A DNA stretch of 56,751 nucleotides. It comes from Pseudomonas sp. GM50. GTDB lineage: Bacteria; Pseudomonadota; Gammaproteobacteria; Pseudomonadales; Pseudomonadaceae. Below the pieces are notes generated by a model, which made no database searches, was not told the origin of the DNA, and worked only from the letters and a program-made list of their open reading frames with translations. Where the stretch lies: the NCBI RefSeq assembly GCF_000282375.1, contig NZ_AKJK01000079.1, forward strand, positions 1 to 56,751, read 5' to 3'. Shown here one piece after another: positions 35,348-44,321 of the stretch (the first letter of the stretch is position 1; every line of letters begins with the position of its first letter). Both the position numbers and the translations under genes were made by a program.

Positions 35348-35430
35348 ACAGCGACAAACAGCCGTCGGACCTGAGCGCCACAGCCACGGCCAACAACTCA
35401 GCGCGCAACGTGATGCCGCACTTTAATTGA
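35344..35430 (+). CDS. Small coupled ORF between tpsB and tpsA
   Basis: 28 codons, starting in an ATGA overlap with the tpsB stop (35344-35347) and ending 9 bp before tpsA. The product starts MNSDKQPSDLSATA and ends RNVMPHFN. It is hydrophilic with no signal or membrane segment. It could be a real micro-protein or a leader that couples translation of the pore gene to the adhesin gene. No homologue is known to me. Confidence 0.35.
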   Translation: MNSDKQPSDLSATATANNSARNVMPHFN

Positions 35431-35439
35431 GAGGTTTTT

Positions 35440-38400
35440 ATGCCTGCACAGACATTTGCGTTTCATCTTTCCCCTCGGGGCAAACTGCGCTGGGCGATTG
35501 CCAGCCTGTTCCTGATTGCTCACCTGCCCAATGCTTTGGCAGGGGGCGTAGTGGTCGCGCCAGGCCCCGGCGGCACCGCGCAATTGCAAACCCAGGGCGG
35601 CGTGCCCATCGTCAACATCGTTGCGCCTAATGGTTCCGGCCTGTCCCATAACCAGTTCCTGGACTACAACGTTGACCGTCAGGGCCTGGTGCTGAATAAC
35701 GCGCTGCAAGCCGGGCAGTCGCAACTCGCCGGGCAACTGGCAGCCAACCCGCAATTCCAGGGCCAGGCCGCGAGCGTGATCCTCAATGAAGTGATCAGCC
35801 GCAACCCGTCGGCCCTCAACGGTGCCCAGGAAATCTTCGGTCGCGCCGCCGATTACGTGTTGGCCAACCCCAACGGGATTTCGGTGAACGGCGGCAGTTT
35901 CATCAACACCCCGAACGCCAATCTGGTGGTCGGTCGCCCCGAACTGAACGACGGCAAGCTGCAAGCCCTCAGTACCCGAGACGCCAGCGGCACCTTGCAG
36001 ATTCAAGGTGCGGGCCTGCAAAACCGCGAAGGCTCGGTCAACCTGATCGCCCCACGCATCGACAGCCAGGGCCGGCTCAGTGCCCGGGATCAATTGAACC
36101 TCACCGTTGGCCGCAACCAGGTGGATTACGCCAGCGGCCAGGTTAAAACCGTGGACCCGGCCGGCAACACTCAAGACCAACGCATCGACGCCAGCCTGTT
36201 CGGTGCGATGCAGGCTGGGCGCATCAACATCGTCAGCACCGCTGAGGGCGCGGGCGTGCGGGTCGGCCCGGTACAGGTCGACGGTCGTGATGGCGTGCAG
36301 ATTCGTTCCGCCGGTGACCTGAGTATCAACGGTCAGGCTGTTCCCGACAGCCTCGATGTGGTCCGTGCAGGCGTGCGCAGCAGTCAGGGCGATGTCGGTC
36401 TGCACAGCGGCAAGGACCTGCTGCTGGCTGCCGCCGACGTCAGTGGCCGTGACGTCAAGGTCGACGCCAAACGCAACCTGACCTTGACCACCGTCGAAAG
36501 CCGCAAGCTGCAAGAGAAGCGCGAAAACTGGAACAACAGCACCATCGGCATCACCTGGGAAACCTACGATCGGACCCAGACCGACAGCGATTCGCGCCAG
36601 CACGGCAGCCAGATTCTCGCCAGCCGTGACGCGCAGTTGTCGTCCGGTGCCAACACCGAACTCAAGGCGGCCAAGGTCGACGCTGCCAACACTCTCAGCG
36701 TCCAGAGCGGCGGCGATCTGCGCCTGACCGCCGCCACCGAAAGCCACACCCAGACCGATCAGGGCAACCACCGTAAACACCTGTGGAAGGCCAACTGGGA
36801 CACCAGCAGCGAAGAGCAGCGCAGCATCACCACACAGTTGAAGGGCGGCAATATCGCTTTGGCCACGGCGGCGTTGTTACGTGCCGAGGGCGCGGAGTTG
36901 AGCAGCAAGGGTGATATCCAGCTCGCCGGCAAACAGGTCGAGATCACTAGCGCCAGCCGCACCCAGCGCAACAGCGACAACCGTTATTCCGGTGACTTGG
37001 TGGGCGGCGGTTTCTTCGGCAAGACCGGCGACGCGGATCAGGGCAAAACCCTGAACCAGGGCAGCAAGGTCAACGCCGGCGGCAAACTGATCGTCAAGGC
37101 CGACGATGTACGCATCAGCGGCAGTCAGGTGCGCGGCGGCAGCGAGGCCAGCGTGATCAGCGACAAAGGCTCGCTGATCATCGATGGCGTGCAAGACACC
37201 TCCCATGCCAATAGCCACGACAAGGACAGCAAGTTTTTCGGCATCACCAAGGATGAAACCCGTCTGAACGCCAAGGACAGCACCACGGTGCGCAGCGAGC
37301 TGACCTCCGACAGCAACCTCAAGCTCAAGAGCGCCAAAGACATCGAAGTGGCCGGCTCCACGGTCAAGGCTGGCGGCACCCTCAGCGCCGAGGCGGTGGG
37401 GGATATCAATGTGCATTCCGCACAGAACACCCATGAGTCCGGCAAAACCACCGAAACCCGTGGCTTCGATGCCTATGCCAAGGAAAACACCCCGGGCGCC
37501 GGGCAGTACCGCGCCGGCGTGCATTATGAAGACAAGCAGCAAACCGCGAGTACCCGTGATGTCAGCCAGCAAGGCTCCAGCCTCAGCGGCGCCAACGTGC
37601 AACTGGCGGCAGGCGGTGATCTGACCCTTAAAGGTGCCGAGGTCAAAGCCACAAACGGCGACGCGACCCTGAGCGGTAAAAACGTGTCGCTGCTGGCCGA
37701 GCAGGACAGCCACAGCACGTCGACGGACACCACCAGTACCAGCGGCGGCTTCTACTACACCGGCGGCCTCGATCGTGCCGGCAGCGGAGTGGACTTCACC
37801 CACAGCACGTCCCAGGACACCACGAACAAAACCATCGCACAAACCACCAACGTCCAAACCAGCGGCAACCTGAATATCAACACCGGCAAACTCACCACTG
37901 AAGGCGCGCGTCTTGATGCCGGCAAAGGTCTGGATGTCGCCGCCACCGAGGTCGACAATCGGGCCGCGAGCAACACCGACAGCAGCACTCATACAGAGAG
38001 CAACTGGTCGGCGGACATCGGTGCCAACGTCGAATACAAAGACATCGCCCGGCCGATCGCCAAAGCCGTCGAAGGCGTGCTGGACGGCAAGGTGCCGGAC
38101 AAGGACGCACTGGCCAACCTCGGCCAGCCGAATGTCGGCATCGACGTGGCGATCGGTCATCAGAACGGCAGCCATACCGGGCAAAACAGCAACGCCGTGG
38201 TCAGCCAGTTCAAGGGTGGCACGGTGGACGTGAATGTCGCCGGCACGTTGCAGGATCAGGGCACTCAGTACCAGGCGAGTGCGGGCAAAGTGAACATCAG
38301 TGCCGACACGTTGGTGGCGAGCGCCGCGAGCAATACCCACAGCAGCACCGATCAGGCGCTGGATGCCAAGGCTGACGTGCGGGTCTACACCAAAACCGGT

Positions 38401-39951
38401 GAGGACGTGAACGTCGCCGGCAGTGGCGCGGGCGGCAGCAGCCAGACGCGCAAAGACAACTCCACCGCTGTGGTCGGCGGCTATGCCGGTAGCCAAGGCG
38501 TGAACATCAACCTGCGTAATGACGGCCAGTTTGAAGGCAGCCATTTCGATGGCGGGCAGGGCGGTGTTTCGATTAAAACCGGTGGTGAGCTGGCGTTGAA
38601 TCAGGCCAATGACCGCCAGAGCAACGACAGCTCCAGCCTGCGTGGCAATGGTTCGCTGAGCGTCGGCACGGCCCCTGGCACCGACGGCACTAACGTCAAC
38701 CTCGGCGCCGGTTTCCAGCTCGATCACAAAGGCAATCAAATTCAGGACAGCCAGGCTCGCGTGGCAAGTATCGAGGGCAAAGGCCCGGTGCAGTTGAGCA
38801 GCGGCGGCGACCAGGTCCTGCAAGGGACGACAGTCGATACCAACGGCGCCATCGACCTCAAGGCCGGCGGCAAACTCGACCTGCAAGCGGCCACCGACAT
38901 CCATAGCGCCACCGGCAGCAATCTCGGTGGCGGTTTGAAGGTGGGCGGCAGCAAAACCAGCACCGAGAAAAGCCTCGATCAGGGCGGCAACCTGAGCGCC
39001 AATTTCAACATCGGCCGGGTCAATGAAAGCAGCCAGACCCTGACTGGCGGCAAGCTCAACAGCCAGGACAAGATCCAGCTCAGCGGCGATTCGATCCATC
39101 TGCAAGGCACTCAGGTCAGCGCGTCGAACGTTGCCCTTGATGCGCAGAACGGCGGGGTCTATCAGGAGTCGGCCCAGTCCACGCAAAACCGCACGAACTG
39201 GAACGTCGGCCTGAATGCCGGCGGTAATCTGAGCAACAGCACACCGACGGCCACCAACGAAAAAGACGTGGCCAAGAGTGATCATGGCTTCAATGCCGGG
39301 GCCAAGGTGGGCGTGGATTACCTGCAAGGCACGACTCAGCAGAACAGCCAGATCAAGGCTGACAGCGTGGTATTGGACAGCGCGGGCGATGCTCATCTTG
39401 CGGGCGCACGGATCGATGCGACGACGGTCAGTGGCAAGGTCGGTGGCGACCTGACCGTGGAAAGCCGTCAAGACAGCCAGACCAGCGCCAAGGTCGATGT
39501 TGACCTCGGTTTGACCGGCAAGAAAGCAGCGCCAGTCGACAAGGACAAAGTAGCCGACAACACTAAACCGGGCGGGACGGACTACAAGCCGACCCTGAAA
39601 CTGGATGCCAGCTACGCCCATAAGGACAGCGTCAGCCAGGCCTCCGGCATCAACGGCACACAAGGCGTGAATCTCAAGGTTGGCGGTGCAACGCAATTGA
39701 CCGGCGCACGGGTTGCTTCATCTGAAGGTCGTGTGGATTTAGCGGGCTCCAAGGTCAGCATTACCGACCTGAGCAACCGCGATTACGGGGTCAAGGCTGG
39801 ACTCGATCTGCCAGAGAAACCGCAAACCGAGGGCAGTAAACCCGACGTTTCCGCCGCCGGGGAGCACAGTGTCAAACTCGGTCCCGTGACCGTGGGTGGT
39901 CATTACGATAGCCAATCGCTACAGGCCGGGATCGACGAGAAAAACATCTAA
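35440..39951 (+). CDS. TpsA, FHA/hemagglutinin-like two-partner secretion exoprotein
   Basis: 1503 residues, with GAGAGG 5 bp before the ATG. An extended signal peptide ends near LPNALAGG (about 35). The TPS secretion domain (about 36-280) has VPIVNIVAPNGSGLSHNQF and the landmark NPNGISVNGG near 146-155. The rest is degenerate hemagglutinin repeats rich in GxLxxxA and DSxS patterns, predicted as a long beta-helix. The protein ends at VTVGGHYDSQSLQAGIDEKN with no pretoxin VENN motif and no toxin domain. It is therefore short for the family and more like a surface adhesin than a CdiA toxin. No immunity gene follows. Confidence 0.92.
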   Translation: MPAQTFAFHLSPRGKLRWAIASLFLIAHLPNALAGGVVVAPGPGGTAQLQTQGGVPIVNIVAPNGSGLSHNQFLDYNVDRQGLVLNNALQAGQSQLAGQLAANPQFQGQAASVILNEVISRNPSALNGAQEIFGRAADYVLANPNGISVNGGSFINTPNANLVVGRPELNDGKLQALSTRDASGTLQIQGAGLQNREGSVNLIAPRIDSQGRLSARDQLNLTVGRNQVDYASGQVKTVDPAGNTQDQRIDASLFGAMQAGRINIVSTAEGAGVRVGPVQVDGRDGVQIRSAGDLSINGQAVPDSLDVVRAGVRSSQGDVGLHSGKDLLLAAADVSGRDVKVDAKRNLTLTTVESRKLQEKRENWNNSTIGITWETYDRTQTDSDSRQHGSQILASRDAQLSSGANTELKAAKVDAANTLSVQSGGDLRLTAATESHTQTDQGNHRKHLWKANWDTSSEEQRSITTQLKGGNIALATAALLRAEGAELSSKGDIQLAGKQVEITSASRTQRNSDNRYSGDLVGGGFFGKTGDADQGKTLNQGSKVNAGGKLIVKADDVRISGSQVRGGSEASVISDKGSLIIDGVQDTSHANSHDKDSKFFGITKDETRLNAKDSTTVRSELTSDSNLKLKSAKDIEVAGSTVKAGGTLSAEAVGDINVHSAQNTHESGKTTETRGFDAYAKENTPGAGQYRAGVHYEDKQQTASTRDVSQQGSSLSGANVQLAAGGDLTLKGAEVKATNGDATLSGKNVSLLAEQDSHSTSTDTTSTSGGFYYTGGLDRAGSGVDFTHSTSQDTTNKTIAQTTNVQTSGNLNINTGKLTTEGARLDAGKGLDVAATEVDNRAASNTDSSTHTESNWSADIGANVEYKDIARPIAKAVEGVLDGKVPDKDALANLGQPNVGIDVAIGHQNGSHTGQNSNAVVSQFKGGTVDVNVAGTLQDQGTQYQASAGKVNISADTLVASAASNTHSSTDQALDAKADVRVYTKTGEDVNVAGSGAGGSSQTRKDNSTAVVGGYAGSQGVNINLRNDGQFEGSHFDGGQGGVSIKTGGELALNQANDRQSNDSSSLRGNGSLSVGTAPGTDGTNVNLGAGFQLDHKGNQIQDSQARVASIEGKGPVQLSSGGDQVLQGTTVDTNGAIDLKAGGKLDLQAATDIHSATGSNLGGGLKVGGSKTSTEKSLDQGGNLSANFNIGRVNESSQTLTGGKLNSQDKIQLSGDSIHLQGTQVSASNVALDAQNGGVYQESAQSTQNRTNWNVGLNAGGNLSNSTPTATNEKDVAKSDHGFNAGAKVGVDYLQGTTQQNSQIKADSVVLDSAGDAHLAGARIDATTVSGKVGGDLTVESRQDSQTSAKVDVDLGLTGKKAAPVDKDKVADNTKPGGTDYKPTLKLDASYAHKDSVSQASGINGTQGVNLKVGGATQLTGARVASSEGRVDLAGSKVSITDLSNRDYGVKAGLDLPEKPQTEGSKPDVSAAGEHSVKLGPVTVGGHYDSQSLQAGIDEKNI

Positions 39952-39968
39952 GCCCACATGCATCCCCC

Positions 39969-40057
39969 TGTGGGAGCGGGCTTGCTCGCGAAGGCGGTGG
40001 GTCAGTCGACATAGTGTTGCCTGATACACCGCCTTCGCGAGCAAGCCCGCTCCCACA
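39969..40057. repeat. REPIN after tpsA
   Basis: Long arms starting TGTGGGAGCGGGCTTGCTCG (39969-39998) with complement at 40028-40057. It directly follows tpsA and probably forms its 3' end structure. Confidence 0.85.
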
Positions 40058-40227
40058 TTGGAGTACCGCCGTACACATATTTTGTGTTCACAGAAGATCT
40101 ACTGTGGGATCACCTATTCTGATGGGACGAGGTTATCCAACGCTCGATTTACCCAGCAGGTGGAATGCATTGCTTCTGCTTAATAGGAAGCATTACTATT
40201 CACGCTTCCTCCCCACAGCACACCGCA

Positions 40228-40728
40228 ATGACCCCCAAGCTGCCCCGCAGACACGGCTTTTTCGAGCATTACGAAGAGTTGATCGGCACCTGGACCCGTC
40301 GCCTGAGAAATCGTCAGCAGGCCGAGGACCTGGCCCACGACACCTTCGTGCGGGTGCTTGAGTCCGATTCGGCGGCGGTGCAACAACCTCGGGCGTATTT
40401 GCACCAGACCGCGCGCAACATTGCGGTGGACGGTTATCGGCGTGAGGACCGGCGCAGTGCCATGGAGTCCGAGGCGATCGATCACAGTGTGTCGTCGTCC
40501 GGCGACCCGGAGCATTTCATGCACGCGATCCAGTTGGCCGATTCCATTGAACGGGCGCTCACCGAGTTGCCGGTCAACTGCCGCAAGGTGTTTGTCTGGC
40601 AGAAGATCGAAGGTCTGACCCAGGCCGAAATCGCCGAACGCCTGGGGCTGTCCAAGAACATGGTGGAAAAGTATATGATCCGCACCCTGCGGCACCTCCG
40701 TGATCGCCTGGACGGGTTGCAACCATGA
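40228..40728 (+). CDS. fecI: FecI-type ECF sigma factor
   Basis: 166 residues from the ATG at 40228, which puts the usual FFEHYEELIGTW opening near the N-terminus; an ATG at 40165 would add 21 atypical residues. No good ribosome site precedes 40228. Region 2 has AEDLAHDTFVRVLE and RAYLHQTARNIAVDGYRR; region 4 has LTQAEIAERLGLSKNMVEKYM. It is followed by fecR and fecA and would drive fecA when ferric citrate binds FecA. An imperfect Fur-like stretch lies at about 40182-40204. Confidence 0.88.
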   Translation: MTPKLPRRHGFFEHYEELIGTWTRRLRNRQQAEDLAHDTFVRVLESDSAAVQQPRAYLHQTARNIAVDGYRREDRRSAMESEAIDHSVSSSGDPEHFMHAIQLADSIERALTELPVNCRKVFVWQKIEGLTQAEIAERLGLSKNMVEKYMIRTLRHLRDRLDGLQP

Positions 40729-40768
40729 TTCGCCGCGGCTTCTCATCCCCAGCCAAACAGGACTTTCC

Positions 40769-41743
40769 ATGATGGATACTCGTGATTGTGCGTGCGGGCA
40801 AACAACGGTTCGCGACGACGCGGCGCGGTGGTTTGTGCGTTTGCAGGAACCTGCCGTCAATGCCGAAGACCGGCGAGCCTTCGAGATCTGGCGGGACGAA
40901 CACCCTCAGCATCGCGACGAATATCAAATGCTCCAGAGCCTGTGGGCGGCGGCCGATCTGTTGCCGGCCAAGCGCTTGCACGCCTTGTGCGAGACCCCGC
41001 CGGCACGCCGCACACGTTATCCACGGGTGCGTTACGCGGTGGCCGCCAGTGTGTTGGCGGTGGCGCTCGGCCTGGGGCTGTTCAGTGGCTTGAACCATCC
41101 GGCGACCTACACGGCTGAATATTCCACGGCCCTTGGCGAGCGTCGTCATGTGGCGTTGCCGGACGGTTCGGTGATCGATCTGAACAGCCGCAGTAGGGTG
41201 CAGGTGCGCTATGAAAAAGATCGTCGCGGCATTGAGTTGACGCAAGGCGAGGCGATGTTCAGCGTCGAGCACGACAGCAGTCGACCGTTCGTGGTCGAGG
41301 CGGGCAGCGGCAAGGTTACGGTCACCGGCACCCGTTTCGACGTGCGTCGCGACAGCACCGAAACCCGCGTCGTAGTAGAGCAGGGCACGGTCAAGGTTCA
41401 AGGTAACGGCGCTGATTTCATCAGCCTCACCGCCGGCCTCGGCACTCGCGTCGATGCACTGGGGAAGGTGGCCGCCGCCTATACGGTCAACCCTGCAGAA
41501 CTGACCGCATGGCGCAGCGGCAAACTGGTGTTCAACAATGCCAGCCTCAGCGAAGTGGCCGAAGAGGTGTCGCGCTATCGGCAAAAACCGCTGACGGTCG
41601 GCAGCGCCAAAGTGGGCAATCTGCGCCTGACCAGTGTGTTCAAATCCGACAACACCGACGCACTGCTCAAGGCCTTGCCGAGCATTCTGCCGGTGGCCAT
41701 ACGGACCCTCGATGACGGCAGTCAGGAAATAATTGCCCGATAG
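40769..41743 (+). CDS. fecR: FecR-type anti-sigma/signal transducer
   Basis: 324 residues from the first of two adjacent ATGs. The cytoplasmic N-terminal domain (about 12-60, DDAARWFVRLQEPAVNAEDR) binds the sigma factor. One membrane helix (about 88-106, AVAASVLAVALGLGLFSG) leads to a periplasmic FecR domain (about 115-230, GERRHVALPDGSVIDLNSRS) and a C-terminal STN-like part. It relays the signal from the FecA N-terminal domain to FecI. Confidence 0.9.
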   Translation: MMDTRDCACGQTTVRDDAARWFVRLQEPAVNAEDRRAFEIWRDEHPQHRDEYQMLQSLWAAADLLPAKRLHALCETPPARRTRYPRVRYAVAASVLAVALGLGLFSGLNHPATYTAEYSTALGERRHVALPDGSVIDLNSRSRVQVRYEKDRRGIELTQGEAMFSVEHDSSRPFVVEAGSGKVTVTGTRFDVRRDSTETRVVVEQGTVKVQGNGADFISLTAGLGTRVDALGKVAAAYTVNPAELTAWRSGKLVFNNASLSEVAEEVSRYRQKPLTVGSAKVGNLRLTSVFKSDNTDALLKALPSILPVAIRTLDDGSQEIIAR

Positions 41744-41840
41744 ATTCAGGTTTTTTTCGAGTTCTTCGTCTACTTGTCCAACTGCAACTGGTTTGCATTA
41801 ACAGCCGCACACTCTTGCGATCCACAGGACAACGTTCGAC

Positions 41841-44264
41841 GTGAAAAAAACCATCGCTAAAAATAACAAATCATCCTGGCTGCCCCTCGCTCTCGCCCTG
41901 GCGGTCAGCTCAGCGCTGCCCCAGGCGTTCGCCGCCGATGCCATTCATATTCAGGCGCAGCCACTGGGCCAGGCCTTGAGTCAGCTGGGCCAGCAAACCT
42001 CGCTGCAGGTTTTTTTCAGCCCGGAACTGGTGGCCGGCAAACAAGCCCCGGCAGTCGACGGTAATCTCTCGCCGGAACAAGCCTTGCGCCAATTGCTGCA
42101 AGGCAGCGGTCTGCAATACCAGATCGATGAAGGCTCGGTGACCCTGATGCCAGCCCCGACTTCCGCCGCCAATGGCCCGCTGGAGCTGGGCGTGACCGAC
42201 ATCAAAGTGGTCGGCGACTGGCTCGGTGATGCCGACGCCGCTGTGGTGCAAAACCATCCCGGCGCGCGTACGGTGATCCGCCGTGAAGCGATGGTCGAGC
42301 AGGGCGCGATGAACGTCGGCGACGTATTGCGTCGCGTACCCGGCGTGCAAGTGCAGGACGCCAACGGCACCGGCGGCAGCGATATTTCCCTGAACGTTGG
42401 CGTGCGTGGCCTGACCTCGCGCCTGTCGCCACGCTCCACTGTGCTGATCGATGGCGTGCCGGCCGCCTTCGCCCCTTATGGCCAACCGCAGTTGTCCATG
42501 GCGCCGATTTCCTCCGGCAACCTCGACAGCATCGACGTGGTGCGCGGTGCCGGTTCGGTGCGTTATGGGCCGCAGAACGTCGGTGGCGTGATCAACTTCG
42601 TCACCCGCGCGATCCCGGAGAAGGCCACCGGCGAAATCGGCACCACCCTGGAAACCACCCAGCGCGGCGGCTGGAAACACATCGACACCGCGTTTCTCGG
42701 TGGCACCGCCGATAACGGCATGGGCGTGGCGCTGTTGTATTCCGGGGTGAACGGCAACGGTTATCGCAAAAGCAACAACAGCAATGACATCGACGACGTG
42801 ATCCTCAAGACCCATTGGGCTCCCACCGATCAGGACGATTTCAGCCTCAATTTCCATTACTACGACGCCAGCGCCGACATGCCCGGTGGCCTGACGCAGA
42901 AGCAGTACGACGCCGATCCTTTCCAGTCCGACCGTGACCATGACAACTTCAGCGGCCGCCGCAAGGACGTGTCCTTCAAGTGGATTCGGCAGATCGACGA
43001 CCGCACCCAGGCCGAAGTGCTGACCTACTATTCCGACAGCTTCCGTGGCAGCACCATCGCCGCCCGCGACCAGAAAACCCTCAGCTCTTATCCGCGCACT
43101 TACTACACCTTCGGCATCGAACCGCGGGTGTCCCATGTATTCGATCTGGGCCCGACCACTCAGGAAGCCAGCGTTGGTTATCGCTACCTGAAAGAAGGTA
43201 TGCATGAAGAGTCGAGCCGTCTGGCGTTGGTGAACAATCAGCCGGTGGTCACCAAAACTTCCGATGGTCATGTGTTCCAGGACCGCACCGGCGGCACCGA
43301 AGCCCACGCCGTGTACATCGATGACAAGATCGACGTCGGCAACTGGACCGTGACCCCCGGCATCCGTTTTGAAAGCATCAGCACCGAATGGCACGACAGG
43401 CCGGTTCTCGACACCGCCGGCAAACCTGTGCAGGAAAAACGCCGCAGCATCGACAGCAACGAACCGCTGCCGGCCCTGAGCGTGATGTATCACATGTCCG
43501 AGGCCTGGAAGCTGTTCGCCAACTACGAAACCTCGTTCGGCAGCCTGCAATATTTCCAGCTCGGTCAGGGTGGTTCGGGTGACAACACCGCCAACGGCCT
43601 GAACCCGGAAAAGGCCAAGACCTACGAGATCGGTACGCGCTACAACGATGACGTGTGGGGCGGGGAAGTGACGCTGTTCTACATCGACTTCGATAAAGAA
43701 CTGCAGTACATCAGCAACGATGTGGGCTGGACCAACCTCGGCGCCACCACGCACCAGGGCCTTGAAGCCTCGGTGCACTACGACATGGCGGCGCTGGACC
43801 CACGGCTCGACGGCCTGACCGCCAACGCCGGTTTCACCTACACACGCGCGGTTTATGAAGGCGAGATTCCAGGCTTCAAGGGCCGCGACCTACCGTTCTA
43901 CTCGCGTCAGGTGGCCACCGCCGGGCTGCGTTACGACATCAACCGCTGGACCTACAACCTCGATGCCTTTGCCCAGTCCAGGCAGCGCTCGCCGGGCACC
44001 GCGGTGAACGCTGATGGCAGTTTCAGCGGCAACTACATCACCGAAGGTTCAGCAGACGGCCAGTACGGCGACATTCCGGGTTACGTGACCTGGAACGTGC
44101 GTGGCGGTTATGACTTCGGCTCGCAACTGTCGAACCTGAAAGTCGGCGCCGGGGTGAAGAACATTTTCGACAAGCAGTACTTCACCCGCTCCAGCGACAA
44201 CAATTCGGGGATGTACGTCGGCGCCCCACGCACATTCTTTGTGCAGGCCAGCGTCGGGTTCTGA
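41841..44264 (+). CDS. fecA: FecA, TonB-dependent ferric citrate receptor
   Basis: 807 residues from GTG at 41841. A signal peptide ends at AFAADA (about 33). The STN signalling domain (about 35-105) shows it talks to FecR. The plug contains VVGDWLGDA, VIRREAM, STVLIDGVPAAFAPYGQPQL and VRYGPQNVGGVINFVTRAIP, all very close to E. coli FecA from memory. The barrel ends in the expected aromatic residue (VQASVGF). It imports ferric dicitrate with TonB energy. The fecBCDE transport genes are not in this window. Confidence 0.92.
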   Translation: MKKTIAKNNKSSWLPLALALAVSSALPQAFAADAIHIQAQPLGQALSQLGQQTSLQVFFSPELVAGKQAPAVDGNLSPEQALRQLLQGSGLQYQIDEGSVTLMPAPTSAANGPLELGVTDIKVVGDWLGDADAAVVQNHPGARTVIRREAMVEQGAMNVGDVLRRVPGVQVQDANGTGGSDISLNVGVRGLTSRLSPRSTVLIDGVPAAFAPYGQPQLSMAPISSGNLDSIDVVRGAGSVRYGPQNVGGVINFVTRAIPEKATGEIGTTLETTQRGGWKHIDTAFLGGTADNGMGVALLYSGVNGNGYRKSNNSNDIDDVILKTHWAPTDQDDFSLNFHYYDASADMPGGLTQKQYDADPFQSDRDHDNFSGRRKDVSFKWIRQIDDRTQAEVLTYYSDSFRGSTIAARDQKTLSSYPRTYYTFGIEPRVSHVFDLGPTTQEASVGYRYLKEGMHEESSRLALVNNQPVVTKTSDGHVFQDRTGGTEAHAVYIDDKIDVGNWTVTPGIRFESISTEWHDRPVLDTAGKPVQEKRRSIDSNEPLPALSVMYHMSEAWKLFANYETSFGSLQYFQLGQGGSGDNTANGLNPEKAKTYEIGTRYNDDVWGGEVTLFYIDFDKELQYISNDVGWTNLGATTHQGLEASVHYDMAALDPRLDGLTANAGFTYTRAVYEGEIPGFKGRDLPFYSRQVATAGLRYDINRWTYNLDAFAQSRQRSPGTAVNADGSFSGNYITEGSADGQYGDIPGYVTWNVRGGYDFGSQLSNLKVGAGVKNIFDKQYFTRSSDNNSGMYVGAPRTFFVQASVGF

Positions 44265-44276
44265 GGCGGTGATGGC

Positions 44277-44303
44277 GCTGAACCGGCTATGGGTCGGTTC
44301 AGC
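44277..44303. terminator. Hairpin between convergent fecA and protease genes
   Basis: GCTGAACC (44277-44284) pairs with GGTTCAGC (44296-44303). There is no clear T run, so it is a weak candidate for a shared bidirectional terminator. Confidence 0.35.
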
Positions 44304-44321
44304 GATAACCGGTTCAGGTGT

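Noticed and set aside
35398..36780. 460-codon minus-strand frame at the start of tpsA
   Set aside because: Antisense to the conserved TPS secretion domain; composition is that of a shadow frame.
36877..39696. 939-codon open frame on the minus strand within tpsA
   Set aside because: It is the mirror of a long G+C-rich, repetitive gene whose plus-strand product has clear TPS features; no domain is recognisable in the antisense product.
35440..39951. TpsA as a contact-dependent inhibition toxin (CdiA)
   Set aside because: No pretoxin motif, toxin domain or downstream immunity gene.
41910..43778. 622-codon minus-strand frame across fecA
   Set aside because: Antisense shadow; the plus strand encodes a complete FecA.
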